64,000 bases of DNA from Yamadazyma tenuis (GCF_029203305.1 NC_089466.1:620001-684000); one strand, 5' to 3'. Positions 8,385 to 17,932 are shown, numbered from the stretch's first letter. A program made the numbers and translations. Notes: a model not told the origin generated them from the letters alone.

Positions 8385-9767
8385 TCAATGGTCTGCACTC
8401 GACTCGCGTTTACAGTATCTTATCCACCTTCTTCTCCTGAAGATTTCAGAATCTTCATCATAAAAGTCATAAACCCACTTCTCATCATCATCGATATTAA
8501 CGATTTCATTGACCAAATTCTTCTCTACCCAGACCTTGGGATTGAGATCTATTAGCCAATTGGGATTCAAGAATGTCCAATTTTTGGCACATTTAACTAG
8601 ATCCACACTTTGTACCCGGTTGATCTTAATATTATCTTCAGCCTCTATTATGCCATCATCCAGTTCTTCGTCCTTGAACAAGTTAGAGTTTAGTTTTCTT
8701 AAAGGATGGTTAATCGAATAAAAATCGTTAGCAAACCCAATTACTTCCCAAGATTTGGTAATCTTGTTATATTTTTGCAACTCAAAAACTTCCACCACTT
8801 TGACTGCTTCCGATACTGTTTCATCTTTGCTGATAGGCACCATGAACTTGCTCACTAACTGATTTTCAATATAGTTCATACGATGCAAAGAAGCAATCCG
8901 AGTCTCCTCCTTGAAGAGAAACTCCAATATGATTTCCCTATTGCTAGGATAGCTGAGAATTCCAAACACCCATACAATTGCAATGAGTCCAACCTTTAGG
9001 TATTTGAAGTGGGTAAGGACAATTGGCACCAAAATGGGCAGTATATATAAACTTGCTCCTATCAATGTCAACAACACCAAAAATACTAACGAACTGACGT
9101 CCTCATTCTTGAAGTATAAATAGTCATTAGTTAACCAAATAGCAAAATCATAACCGTAAATATACAAAACCATATGATTCTGTAAATCGGTAAAATTGAG
9201 CAAGAACTCTTGACTGAACTGTGGTACTGGTCCAGGAATATGGGGCTTGTTGAGTGTGGGTCCATTATCCGGAATTTGGTTATGCTCTAATACCGAGATA
9301 TCAGGAGGATGAATTATTAAGTAATGAGGAACCAATATGTTATTGACAACCAACGTCAACGGAAGGGCCAATACCAAGTAAGGATTCAAGATCAAGTGGG
9401 TGACTATTAATAAGACACCTAAAGTGGAGTAAGGGTTCTGCCAATTCAAGATTTTGATGATGTTATCAAAAAGTATGAAAGCGTTAGTTAATCTGGCATT
9501 CAACATGATGGCGTTATTGGTCATTGTATTCATGGATAGCGGTTTCCTCGTCTTCTGCATCACCATTCTATCGTTGATAATTTTCTTTTCGTCATAAACT
9601 GGTATGATCATTGATATTAGGCTTTCAATCAATTTATCAACCAACAAGGAATTGGGCTTCTTAGCCATATCAACTAGTCCACTATAACGCTTTGATGATC
9701 GCTTGGATACATCTTCCTCATTGTCTACCGTTAGAATATTCTCCAAAAAGCTTGAAACTTGATCCAT
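8385..9767 (-). CDS. Pex30/31/32-type peroxin (Pex24 domain, dysferlin-like C-terminus)
   Basis: The 460-residue product fits the Pex24/Pex28-32 family of ER-peroxisome membrane proteins, which regulate peroxisome number and ER subdomains. Residues 70-150 hold the conserved N-terminal block (LNWQNPYSTLGVLL..HLILNP) with hydrophobic segments at about 113-145. Further membrane segments lie at about 226-250 and 257-272. The C-terminal half contains a DysF-like region: VVEVFELQKYN..TKSWEVIGFANDFYS and a closing NWTFLNPNWLIDL..WVYDFYDEDS..RRRRWIRYC. The length is closest to S. cerevisiae Pex31/Pex32 (about 460/410). Orthology within this group cannot be settled by eye. Confidence 0.8.
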   Translation of the reverse strand: MDQVSSFLENILTVDNEEDVSKRSSKRYSGLVDMAKKPNSLLVDKLIESLISMIIPVYDEKKIINDRMVMQKTRKPLSMNTMTNNAIMLNARLTNAFILFDNIIKILNWQNPYSTLGVLLIVTHLILNPYLVLALPLTLVVNNILVPHYLIIHPPDISVLEHNQIPDNGPTLNKPHIPGPVPQFSQEFLLNFTDLQNHMVLYIYGYDFAIWLTNDYLYFKNEDVSSLVFLVLLTLIGASLYILPILVPIVLTHFKYLKVGLIAIVWVFGILSYPSNREIILEFLFKEETRIASLHRMNYIENQLVSKFMVPISKDETVSEAVKVVEVFELQKYNKITKSWEVIGFANDFYSINHPLRKLNSNLFKDEELDDGIIEAEDNIKINRVQSVDLVKCAKNWTFLNPNWLIDLNPKVWVEKNLVNEIVNIDDDEKWVYDFYDEDSEIFRRRRWIRYCKRESSADH

Positions 9768-10090
9768 TAGTAGAATGAATGATGATTTATGGATATGATT
9801 TTGTGCGATCTAACCGCACTTGCAACTAGTACAAAATTTCAGGCATATTCAAAACTTTCTGAAGAAAGGCTGATGAATCAGAAAGAGCTTAGAGGGCGTA
9901 GATTAGTTAATCGTTACGAAGAATATCAATAAAAGTGACTTGGTGTCAGATTTTAATGAAAATGATGATAGTGAAAGCTTGCTACTTCAATTACTGCGAA
10001 ATCGGAGGATGTGATTTTCACAAAAACTAGTAAAGTCTACGAGTGTAAAATCATCAAGTCGTTAATCATTAAAAATCTATAGAAACATAA
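9768..10090. other. Intergenic, peroxin gene promoter
   Basis: This 323-bp stretch lies upstream of the peroxin gene and downstream of HST3, both on the minus strand. It is AT-rich, with no ORF or motif that I can support. Confidence 0.6.
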
Positions 10091-11425
10091 TCAAGTTTCA
10101 GTTTTAATTTTTTTGTTAGGAGTGAAGTCAGATTCTTGGTTGGTTACTACCACATCATTGTTGAAACTCGTTGGTGGAGAAGGCAATTCATACTTTAAGC
10201 CAAATTTAACACTCCTTTCGCTATTGAAGTCCCTTCTCTTTAGCACAGGTCTAGCAGGTTTTCTTTTCGTAGGAGTTGGAGGAGGCGTCTTGACTAGCAC
10301 CTGGGGATCTTTCTTTACCTGGATCTTCTTTTCTTCTCTAGCTTCTTGTTTTATTCTTTTGGCTTCAAGTTGCTTAAGTCTCTTGGAGTCTAATTGTTCC
10401 TGGGTCAAGAACAAATCAGGAATTTCTTGCTTTAACACTTTGATGAAGTTATCACAATCACACAATACTTGATAATCAACATAGTTGTCCCATTGACTAG
10501 AAGATACTTGAGTTTTATTGATGAAAATGACTTTTCCGCCTTTCTCATGAATAGATGTAGCTAAACTTTTAACCAACTTCTTTACTCCATCAACCTTCAA
10601 AGAAGTACCCATGATGATCAATATGTCAGGCCTAGATTTAATATCTGTATTCAAGCCTTGAGCGAGGATTTCTGATTGAGGGTGGTTTTCTCCGTATAAA
10701 ACAATTCCAGGTCTTAGTATTCCAATATTTCCTGTGAGTCTTTTACCCAGATATAATCTTTCCTGGTATTTCTGAAAGCAGTTTGAGCACTCTGGGTTGT
10801 CACCACTTGACAACATATTTTGATACTTTTTGGTCCACTCAAAGTTGGAGAAACATTGGGTGCACGTTAATTGGTTTAAGTCGCCATGAAGTTGGACCAC
10901 ATCTAAGTTCTTCCAATTTTTATTGAACGAGGAATTTACAAGACGTCTGTTGGTCTCCTCGGTTTGAAATTCAGAAGACTTAATGCCGGTGGTCAAATTA
11001 ACTTTAGATTCTATACCATCGATGTTCTGAGTGTAGCATCTAAGGAGCTTATTCTTGTCCTTCAAGAGCTTGATGAATTTGTGAGTTTCGGTGGGTTTTG
11101 CTTGCAAAGAGCTAGCGTACAATCCCTCCATAAATGTGCAGAAGACTTGCAATGTTAACTCGTCTCTGAAAAGCGAGATGTCAAATAAGTCTTGTCCCTT
11201 GACAACTGTCTTCGGGTATTTTTCCTTCACCAAGTTGTATAATCCTTCACTGGATCTGAAATCAGGAATCCCAGCGTTGCAACTAATCCCTGCCCCAGTT
11301 AATAAGGTGGCCTTCTTAGATTTGAAGATCACTTTGGAGATTTCGGTTAATTTAATGCTGACTTCACTTGGTAACGAGTGCACTGAGGCAGATGGGTCAT
11401 GGTCCAACAAGTCAATGACCTTCAT
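10091..11425 (-). CDS. HST3: NAD-dependent histone H3K56 deacetylase Hst3 (sirtuin)
   Basis: The 444-residue product is a class I sirtuin of the Hst3/Hst4 type, nuclear enzymes that remove H3K56 acetylation using NAD. The NAD-binding GAGISCNAGIPDFRS motif lies at residues 44-58, TQNID at 132-136 and the catalytic HG at 180-181. The zinc-binding cysteines are at 188, 191, 213 and 216, and LRPGIVLYGE follows. The C-terminal tail after about residue 350 is Lys-rich and probably disordered, with KRKPARP-type nuclear localisation signals. I chose the ATG at 11425 (AAAA context, MKVIDLLDHD) because the in-frame extension upstream to 11686 lacks sirtuin similarity and would consume the promoter. S. 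cerevisiae Hst3 is 447 residues, which agrees with this start. Confidence 0.92.
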   Translation of the reverse strand: MKVIDLLDHDPSASVHSLPSEVSIKLTEISKVIFKSKKATLLTGAGISCNAGIPDFRSSEGLYNLVKEKYPKTVVKGQDLFDISLFRDELTLQVFCTFMEGLYASSLQAKPTETHKFIKLLKDKNKLLRCYTQNIDGIESKVNLTTGIKSSEFQTEETNRRLVNSSFNKNWKNLDVVQLHGDLNQLTCTQCFSNFEWTKKYQNMLSSGDNPECSNCFQKYQERLYLGKRLTGNIGILRPGIVLYGENHPQSEILAQGLNTDIKSRPDILIIMGTSLKVDGVKKLVKSLATSIHEKGGKVIFINKTQVSSSQWDNYVDYQVLCDCDNFIKVLKQEIPDLFLTQEQLDSKRLKQLEAKRIKQEAREEKKIQVKKDPQVLVKTPPPTPTKRKPARPVLKRRDFNSERSVKFGLKYELPSPPTSFNNDVVVTNQESDFTPNKKIKTET

Positions 11426-11750
11426 TTTTAAAGGTGGAAGAAGGTGAGCTTGAAGGATAATGAATTTGTGGAATGCTTTTGGATGGAGTACGGCAACGTC
11501 AGTATTTATGTGAGTTTTAGTTCCATGCAAATTTGGCAAAAAAAGTAGGTAATTTGTTGCTGTATTGGTAGGTTTTGTAAATATATATGAATTTGAAATA
11601 GAGTGAGAACTGGTGGACGCGCACGACCAGATCCACGGCAGGGACGAGCTACACGAAACACGATACAAGCGAAACACGATACACACGTAAAACCCATTCT
11701 AAATTAGTCGATGAGATACATAATCGTCAACTGGTTTATTTATGTGTAAA
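11426..11750. promoter_or_regulatory. HST3 upstream region with an ACGCGC (MCB-like) element
   Basis: The 325-bp region between SNF1 and HST3 (both minus strand) should contain the HST3 promoter. ACGCGC at 11617-11622, about 190 bp from the HST3 ATG, resembles the MCB cell-cycle box, and the Hst3 role is cell-cycle linked. There is also a short repeated ACACGATACA-type sequence near 11655-11690. Function is inferred. Confidence 0.35.
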
Positions 11751-13583
11751 CTAACTGTTTTGACTATTTACTGCCAATTCCATAATCAACCTAGTTGACA
11801 AGTGTAAGAATGGATATGCTGAAAACGAGCTCATTTCGTCGGGATTGGTGTTATCGGTGCTATTACTTTTTTCCCAGCCGTCAAACTTAAAATCTACCAA
11901 GTAGTTATTGGGTTCCAATTGGAACAATTGGATTTGCATCTTCATCATATCAGAAAGAGATTCATCAACTTCCATGCCCAGATTGGTGGGACTGTATTTC
12001 CATCTAACTCTAATGGTCCATAATTCTTCTTCTGTAGGTTTAGCCCATTCAGCTCCCAAGTTCTTCAAAGCTCTGTAGATTTCTCCCATGACATCTAAGG
12101 GGTATGATCTTGACCGGATCCCAAAATGCCATCTGGTCTTCAGCTTTTTTGTACTTATGGGACTAATTTTACTCTGGTTGGTGCTAGTAGTATTCTCCAT
12201 CATATACGCCCTGTGAATTGAGGGTAATGAGGTAGGCAAAATAGCAATGGTGGAATTGGGTAAAGTAGACAAATCGGGCACTTGTGCTAACGTTTGATAT
12301 GTTAAAGATTGTTGAATGCTAGGGGTCCTGTGGCTCAACACATTGTTGTTGATATTATTCGTGTCCCAAGGTGGTGGAGGAGAAGAACTTAAAAAACCAT
12401 CCATTTGATCGGTCTTGTGTTTTTTCAAGTCTTTAACCAAAGCGTGATTGTCTCTCATCAAAAGGTAAGCATCAACAATTTCATTAGACTTTTGTTGAGG
12501 AGTTGGTGCATTGTTATACCGATTTATAGAGCCAACAATTTCATCCCTTTCGTATCCCATGGTGTGAGTTAAAGCCGACAAAACATCTTCATCGACATCA
12601 ATGTTATTTTTTTCTTTACCGATATCTTGGGGTAACAAGTATTGTTCAATACCTTGTTTGAACCATTCGTCTTCCATGATTTCGTGAATGGTGATTCTGT
12701 TCAACGGATTTACCACCAACATCCTTGTTAACAAGTGCTTGGCACCTGGCGACAAGTAGTTTGGAAGGGTATAGACCCCGTTACTAATTTTCTTGAACAA
12801 TGCAGGAATAAACTCATCATCAAAAGGTAATCTACCACATAACATGACATACAAGATCACCCCCGAAGACCATACGTCGACTTCCGGACCGGCATACAAT
12901 TTCCCACTAATAACCTCAGGAGCAGCGTAATTAGGAGATCCACAACTTGTTTTTAAGAAATTACCATCAGTCATGATGTTAGACAAACCAAAATCAGCAA
13001 TTTTGACGTTATACTTATCATCCAATAACAAGTTTTCCGGCTTCAAGTCTCGATGCACAATTTTGTGTCTATGGCAATATTCTACCGCTGCAATAATTTG
13101 TTGAAAGAATCTTCTTGCTTCATCCTCAGGCATTTTACCTCTCTGTACAATGTAATCAAACAATTCATTTCCCGCATATTCAATCACCATGATGATTTCG
13201 TCTTTGGATTTTATCACATCGTATAACTTGATGATATGTGGATGTCTTAATAATTTTAAATAAGAAATCTCTCTTTCGATTCTTCCTTGCATATCTGATT
13301 TGGCCAAGGTTTTACGGTTAATGATCTTCAAGGCAACTCTTTGGCCAGTAGTTAAATGCTCGGCCAACTTCACTTTACCGAACGAACCTTCTCCCAAGGT
13401 TTTGATGATTTGATACCTACCAATTCTATTGGCGGGGTTAATATTAGGATCAATGGGAGTCGCAGGTTGCGGGTTGGTATGGTTACCCGAAGATCCCAGA
13501 CCATGGGCAGCATTCAGACTCTGATGATGATGATGATGGTGGTGATGGTGATGGCCATCTTCGGTGGTGGCTTGATCTGACAT
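11751..13583 (-). CDS. SNF1: AMP-activated protein kinase catalytic subunit Snf1
   Basis: The 610-residue product is the yeast AMPK alpha subunit, which drives glucose derepression. A ten-histidine tract occupies residues 11-20, followed by a disordered linker. The kinase domain (about 55-310) shows GEGSFGK (64-70), the ATP lysine at 86, HRDLKPEN with the catalytic Asp at 179, DFG at 197-199 and the activation-loop Thr at 212 in LKTSCGSPNYAAPE. A UBA-like/autoinhibitory region (about 345-390) and a C-terminal KA1-type regulatory domain (about 480-605) follow. S. cerevisiae Snf1 (633 residues) also begins with a His tract. Only 114 bp separate its start from the next gene upstream, so its promoter must be short or overlap that gene. 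Confidence 0.97.
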   Translation of the reverse strand: MSDQATTEDGHHHHHHHHHHQSLNAAHGLGSSGNHTNPQPATPIDPNINPANRIGRYQIIKTLGEGSFGKVKLAEHLTTGQRVALKIINRKTLAKSDMQGRIEREISYLKLLRHPHIIKLYDVIKSKDEIIMVIEYAGNELFDYIVQRGKMPEDEARRFFQQIIAAVEYCHRHKIVHRDLKPENLLLDDKYNVKIADFGLSNIMTDGNFLKTSCGSPNYAAPEVISGKLYAGPEVDVWSSGVILYVMLCGRLPFDDEFIPALFKKISNGVYTLPNYLSPGAKHLLTRMLVVNPLNRITIHEIMEDEWFKQGIEQYLLPQDIGKEKNNIDVDEDVLSALTHTMGYERDEIVGSINRYNNAPTPQQKSNEIVDAYLLMRDNHALVKDLKKHKTDQMDGFLSSSPPPPWDTNNINNNVLSHRTPSIQQSLTYQTLAQVPDLSTLPNSTIAILPTSLPSIHRAYMMENTTSTNQSKISPISTKKLKTRWHFGIRSRSYPLDVMGEIYRALKNLGAEWAKPTEEELWTIRVRWKYSPTNLGMEVDESLSDMMKMQIQLFQLEPNNYLVDFKFDGWEKSNSTDNTNPDEMSSFSAYPFLHLSTRLIMELAVNSQNS

Positions 13584-13697
13584 GATTGAAGGAATGGGTT
13601 TATATGTTTATCCCTTTGGTGTCGAAAACGAAAACTGAAAATGACTGAGGAGTTTCGGTGAGGTGGGCGCAAATTTGCTCGCACACACACCCTCGCC

Positions 13698-14291
13698 TTA
13701 GAACCGATTGATGTCTGATCTGTCTCGATACTGATTATAGGATGAACTATCACCGTTAGTGCTGGCAGATGACGAATGAGGAGTGTTACGATTGGACTTT
13801 TGGGTACCGTCTCGCTCCAATCTCCTGTAGGGGTCTCTCAGCCTATCTGGTTCTCTGCGGTCTCTATGACTTGGATGTGTTCTTTGGAACTCTTGCTTTA
13901 AGTTGGGGTTCGCCTTCATGAGCTGCTTCTGTTTCTCCACAAGTTCAGGTGGAATGCCGTTTTTATCGGCCTGAGCTGCTAGGAGTAGTTTCCATAGCTT
14001 TGCCATGAACCTCATGGAGTCTTCTCCTAAAAACTCCCTGACATGCAGATACATCGTCTTCACATCTGGAGTGTCAGAACTGACAAGTAACTCGTAAACG
14101 TAGTCGACAATGACGTCGTCGTCTGGGACTATTTCGTTTAGTTTTTCTTCTATCCATCGCTTTATGACTGGTAAGTGGACCTCCCGAATATTCACAGGCT
14201 CGCTGAAGATTTTGGGATAACGGATAGCAGCCTTTTGCTGGTGAAGGCCGGAGTCCACGCCCATGGCAGTGGAAGGGGGTTTGGATGACAT
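13698..14291 (-). CDS. PWI-domain RNA-processing protein (SRm160-like)
   Basis: The 197-residue product contains a PWI domain at about residues 25-115: RYPKIFSEPVNIREVHLPVIKRWIEEKL, in which the PWI tripeptide is replaced by VIKRWI, then DYVYELL and the LGEDSMRFMAKLWKLLLAAQ helix. The remainder is charged, with RRE/DR dipeptides (RDRREPDRLRDPYRRLERD) resembling the RS/RE tails of splicing factors. PWI domains bind nucleic acid in pre-mRNA processing proteins such as SRm160. S. cerevisiae lacks an obvious full equivalent. A second in-frame ATG occurs at residue 10. It shares a 192-bp divergent promoter with the YTH gene, another RNA-related protein. Confidence 0.8.
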   Translation of the reverse strand: MSSKPPSTAMGVDSGLHQQKAAIRYPKIFSEPVNIREVHLPVIKRWIEEKLNEIVPDDDVIVDYVYELLVSSDTPDVKTMYLHVREFLGEDSMRFMAKLWKLLLAAQADKNGIPPELVEKQKQLMKANPNLKQEFQRTHPSHRDRREPDRLRDPYRRLERDGTQKSNRNTPHSSSASTNGDSSSYNQYRDRSDINRF

Positions 14292-14483
14292 TGAATGATG
14301 GTTATAATCAGTGTACTGAAGATGAGATAAATAATGTGTGCGACATACAAATCACCCGCCGCTCTAGCTGCAAAAAACTCCACCTGAAAGTTACACATTT
14401 GTCTACACTTGAAATATAGCCTCTTTTTTTCCAAGGGATTGTTTTGGAGTTAGCTCGAAGCTTGGGTGTAATAAGAAGGTGAA
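14292..14483. promoter_or_regulatory. Short bidirectional promoter (PWI gene / YTH gene)
   Basis: Only 192 bp separate the divergent start codons, so both promoters must lie here. No clear TATA box or factor site stands out. Confidence 0.5.
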
Positions 14484-15515
14484 ATGTGGTTACAGTACCC
14501 TACCAGCCCGGAGTCTGCTTCCGAGAGCCTTGATACGTCTGATACGTCTATATACTCAACTTTATCCATACGGGATACAGAATATTCATTCAGTTGTAAA
14601 AGTCCAACCGAAGCCTTTTGTACAACTCAGTCACTCGCAGCCATTAAAGCACTCCCAAAAGATCCCAACGAAGATAAGTTGGAGTTGGGTGATAGCGTGA
14701 ATATTTGGGCGCTTGACTATAAGAACGAGTATCCTTTGAATGATTTCAGGTTGGGATTCCCATACCGTAATATATTTGGAGGATATCTGACTGATTTGGG
14801 CCCCAAACATCGTCATGGTCTGTTTTCCTCATTGGGACAGATCTCTGCTGCTGGTTTCAGTCCCATAATGTTTCAGAAAAGTGCACATCAGGTTGCCCCA
14901 GAAAATACATGTAATGTCAGGGAGGAACCTATGCAAAAATCTCCCAAAATTTCAGCAATAAACCCGAAATATGTCCCGGTTCAATACCAGCAACAGCAAC
15001 AGAAGAAATGGACTCCACTACCATTCAAAAACTATGTAGGTACCCAATTTAATGTGTCTCCAACCTCCAAGTTTTTTGTCATCAAATCTTACACCTTATT
15101 AGATGTGAACGCGTCTTTCATCAATAACATTTGGGCATCAACCGAGCTTGGAAATAAGAGATTATCTTCTGCTTTTAAGAAAGCTGCTGACGATCAGGGG
15201 GAAGTTTATCTTTTCTTCCTGGTCAACGGTAGCGGCAAGTTTTGTGGGGTTGCCAAAATGACCAGTGACTTAGATATGGAGAAGTCCAGCAATATATGGT
15301 TTGAAACAAGTAAGTGGAAAGGAGTTTTTGATGTTGATTGGCTTATGGTCAAAGATATTCCCAATAAATATTTCCACTTCTTGAAGGTTGCAGCCAACGA
15401 AAATAAACCTGTTTCTAACTCCAGAGATACCCAAGAAATCCCATTGAATATTGCCCTTGAAATGCTCAAAATCTTTAGCACCTTTAAAACCTCCACTTCT
15501 TTCCTTATGTGCTAA
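14484..15515 (+). CDS. PHO92: YTH-domain m6A RNA-binding protein (Pho92-like)
   Basis: The 343-residue product has a disordered N-terminal half and a C-terminal YTH domain (about 190-340), the reader of N6-methyladenosine in RNA. Visible landmarks are FFVIKSYTLLDVNASFINNIWAST, RLSSAFKKA, VYLFFLVNGSGKFCGVAKM and KWKGVFDVDWLMVKDIPNKYF. The tryptophans in NIWAST and SKWKG are at the positions of the methyl-adenine cage; a third (DWLM) is nearby. S. cerevisiae Pho92/Mrb1 is 306 residues and regulates meiotic and phosphate-pathway transcripts. The protein ends directly after the domain, as in Pho92. The gene is divergent from the PWI gene. Confidence 0.87.
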   Translation: MWLQYPTSPESASESLDTSDTSIYSTLSIRDTEYSFSCKSPTEAFCTTQSLAAIKALPKDPNEDKLELGDSVNIWALDYKNEYPLNDFRLGFPYRNIFGGYLTDLGPKHRHGLFSSLGQISAAGFSPIMFQKSAHQVAPENTCNVREEPMQKSPKISAINPKYVPVQYQQQQQKKWTPLPFKNYVGTQFNVSPTSKFFVIKSYTLLDVNASFINNIWASTELGNKRLSSAFKKAADDQGEVYLFFLVNGSGKFCGVAKMTSDLDMEKSSNIWFETSKWKGVFDVDWLMVKDIPNKYFHFLKVAANENKPVSNSRDTQEIPLNIALEMLKIFSTFKTSTSFLMC

Positions 15516-15625
15516 AGAGGTAATTTAAATTGTGTTTGTGCTGCCTAGCTTATGGTTATGGTTAAACCCGAAACCCGCAACTTTGAAAAAAAAATTGCCT
15601 GATACAATTCCTATATTCCAGCATC

Positions 15626-16339
15626 ATGTTCAAAAGACCCTTGAGTCTGTCTTCCAGAGCACTACAACAAGTGTCGAAGGCGTCACAGTCCAAAAAGTTC
15701 AATTTATCGGACCTCGAGTTCGGTAAACTATCGAAAGCTCAAATAGCATATTTGGACAGAGTTATTCGAGTTGACCAATCCGGAGAACTTGGAGCCAATT
15801 TGATTTACAATGCTCAATATGTGGTGCTTGCCAACAGATATCCTCACTTGAAGCCAGTGTTACAACACATGTGGGACCAAGAGTTACATCACTATAGTAC
15901 TTTCAATGATCTCCAAGTTAGAAGAAGAGTGAGACCTTCATTGCTTACACCTTTGTGGAAGGTTGGAGCAGTTGGTTTGGGGGCAGTCACCGCCTTGATC
16001 AGCAAGGAAGCTGCCATGGCATGTACAGTGGCAGTTGAAACTGTGATCGGAAACCACTACAATGAGCAATTGCGAGTTTTAATGAACCAATATGATGTTC
16101 CAATCTATGAAAAGAACACTGGGGAAGTGATATCTAAAGAGAGCCTTGAGATGACGTTAAGAACCTCGCCTGAATTGAGGCAGTTGAAGGAGTTCATCAA
16201 AGAGTTTAGAGATGAAGAGCTCGAGCACTTGGAAACAGCCATTGAACATGATGCAAAGAAAGCGGTACCCTATATGCTCTTAACTGAAACCATTAAGCTT
16301 CTATGCCATGGGGCCATTTACACAGCTGAGAGAGTATAG
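15626..16339 (+). CDS. COQ7: Demethoxyubiquinone hydroxylase Coq7/Cat5, mitochondrial
   Basis: The 237-residue product is the di-iron monooxygenase that hydroxylates demethoxyubiquinone to demethyl-ubiquinone in coenzyme Q synthesis, on the matrix side of the inner membrane. A basic, Ser-rich presequence (residues 1-25) precedes two four-helix ligand repeats: E54, E86-x2-H89 (QELHH), E139 (VAVET) and E199-x2-H202 (EELEH), matching the family's ferritin-like set. S. cerevisiae Coq7 is 233 residues (272 with the longer start). The ATG follows 110 bp after the YTH gene in the same orientation. Confidence 0.96.
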   Translation: MFKRPLSLSSRALQQVSKASQSKKFNLSDLEFGKLSKAQIAYLDRVIRVDQSGELGANLIYNAQYVVLANRYPHLKPVLQHMWDQELHHYSTFNDLQVRRRVRPSLLTPLWKVGAVGLGAVTALISKEAAMACTVAVETVIGNHYNEQLRVLMNQYDVPIYEKNTGEVISKESLEMTLRTSPELRQLKEFIKEFRDEELEHLETAIEHDAKKAVPYMLLTETIKLLCHGAIYTAERV

Positions 16340-16444
16340 CAGGAGTGTGTCCTGCCCAATAATTTAACCTCGCGCACAAAATGATTTAGAAAAATACGAA
16401 TGATAATAACATAAACAAGCTGTTTCGTAGATCAGTATATCATC

Positions 16445-17932
16445 ATGTCACGACCCAGTCAATTATTTCGAAACAGGAACTCGACGATTCACAGACGTCG
16501 AACTAGTCTTCTACATGATGACCACCATTTACTGTTTCCCATATTGGACGCAAAAGAGATCAGCCATGTTTTGCAAGCGTGCGATTTTGATGTGCTCGAA
16601 GATATGATTCAGAGACCTAACGGCCAGTTCATGTCCTCTTTAACAGAGAAGTTGTTGGACACCTTCACATCGGCCTCAGTTGAAATTTTGAATGAGCAAG
16701 TCAAGCAGACCGCTAAAAAGGACAAATTCGAAGCGAATGGAGATGCTCACACCAATGGGGCTTCCAGTGCAAAGAACGAAAATAATGAGCTGTCAGATGC
16801 GCCTGTAAACGACGATACAACCCAGAGCTTGGGAGTGGTGGTATTTGCTCGTAAAGCCGGTGAGTTCTTTCAAACATGTGGTATATACGATTTCTCGTTG
16901 ATAGATATGGTAAGGCCTGAACCCTATAGAACAAGGCGAATATTGAGTGCTGTCGTGAATTTCATCAGATTCAGAGAAGATAGGGCCCTGGAAATTGAAG
17001 GGTTGGCCACGAGTGCCTATGACGGTTTGGAGGTATTGAGACAAACAGAGGTTGAAAACATCGAGCTTTCTAATAAAATTAATATCATGAAAGATAGACT
17101 CGAGAGAAACATTGATGAGAATGGTAAGTCGAAACCTACTTTGAAAGAGGTCAATGTTTACAATTCTAAAATGGAGAATGAATTACGAAAACTTAAGAAG
17201 GTCCAAGAATCTTTGACAGAGGATCATTTTCAATATAAGAGTGATAAGAGCCGCTTGATTCAGAACCTTGAAGATATAAACTACGTGATGTTAAATCAAA
17301 GCAAACAAATTGAGCTTCTCAAAGATTATGACCAAGTGGATGTGAACTCCTTGCATACTATCATAGATCAACTAAGATCCAGTGCTACCGAATCGAGTGA
17401 AAAATTAAGCTCTTTGGAACTACAAAACCGAAATATTAGTATAACTATTGATTCATTTAATGTGGTTGAAAACGACCTAAAAAACCTTTTCAGAATTCTT
17501 GAAGAAGTTTTTCACGATGTGGAAAAGGAGGAGCAGGTATCGGATACCTTGACAAGAATTCAAGAAACAATGGATCAACAAAACTTTGAGTCTACGGATT
17601 TGCAAAGACAAATCCAACAGATTAAACGTCAATTAATAAATATTAGAGAAAAGACGGAAAAGCTTGAGACCCAAAGTGAAGAGAAATCGAAGAAGAGTCA
17701 AGAAACTATCGATCAACTCAAAATCGAGTACGACGACACTATTAAGGAGAGAAACTTAAAAGATCAAGAACTTGAAAAACTAAGAGACCAGATTTCCCAC
17801 ATTCAAAATGACATGAAAGTGAGAAAGATGGAGCTTGAACAAGAGATAAACAATAGTGAGATGGCAGTGGCACGATTGAACTCACATTTGAGATTATATT
17901 TGACTGAGATGAACAAAAAGATACAGCAATGA
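16445..17932 (+). CDS. NUF2: Kinetochore Ndc80-complex subunit Nuf2
   Basis: The 495-residue protein combines an N-terminal calponin-homology region with a long C-terminal coiled coil, as in Nuf2, the partner of Ndc80 in microtubule attachment. The CH part includes HHLLFPILDAKEISHVLQACDF, DFSLIDMVRPEPYRTRRILSAVVNFIRFRE and is interrupted by a polar, probably disordered insert at about residues 95-130 (NGDAHTNGASSAKNENN). The heptad-rich coiled coil runs from about 205 to the end. S. cerevisiae Nuf2 has 451 residues, and the insert plus an N-terminal basic extension accounts for the difference. A TCGCGC sequence lies about 75 bp upstream. The gene is convergent with the MFS gene. Confidence 0.93.
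   Translation: MSRPSQLFRNRNSTIHRRRTSLLHDDHHLLFPILDAKEISHVLQACDFDVLEDMIQRPNGQFMSSLTEKLLDTFTSASVEILNEQVKQTAKKDKFEANGDAHTNGASSAKNENNELSDAPVNDDTTQSLGVVVFARKAGEFFQTCGIYDFSLIDMVRPEPYRTRRILSAVVNFIRFREDRALEIEGLATSAYDGLEVLRQTEVENIELSNKINIMKDRLERNIDENGKSKPTLKEVNVYNSKMENELRKLKKVQESLTEDHFQYKSDKSRLIQNLEDINYVMLNQSKQIELLKDYDQVDVNSLHTIIDQLRSSATESSEKLSSLELQNRNISITIDSFNVVENDLKNLFRILEEVFHDVEKEEQVSDTLTRIQETMDQQNFESTDLQRQIQQIKRQLINIREKTEKLETQSEEKSKKSQETIDQLKIEYDDTIKERNLKDQELEKLRDQISHIQNDMKVRKMELEQEINNSEMAVARLNSHLRLYLTEMNKKIQQ

Noticed and set aside
10113..10472. 119-codon frame opposite the HST3 C-terminus
   Set aside because: It is the complement of the Lys-rich HST3 tail and reads as repetitive Leu/Ser/Phe with no motif.
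11426..11686. 87-codon upstream extension of HST3
   Set aside because: The extension has no sirtuin similarity; the internal ATG at 11425 has better context and gives the family's usual length.
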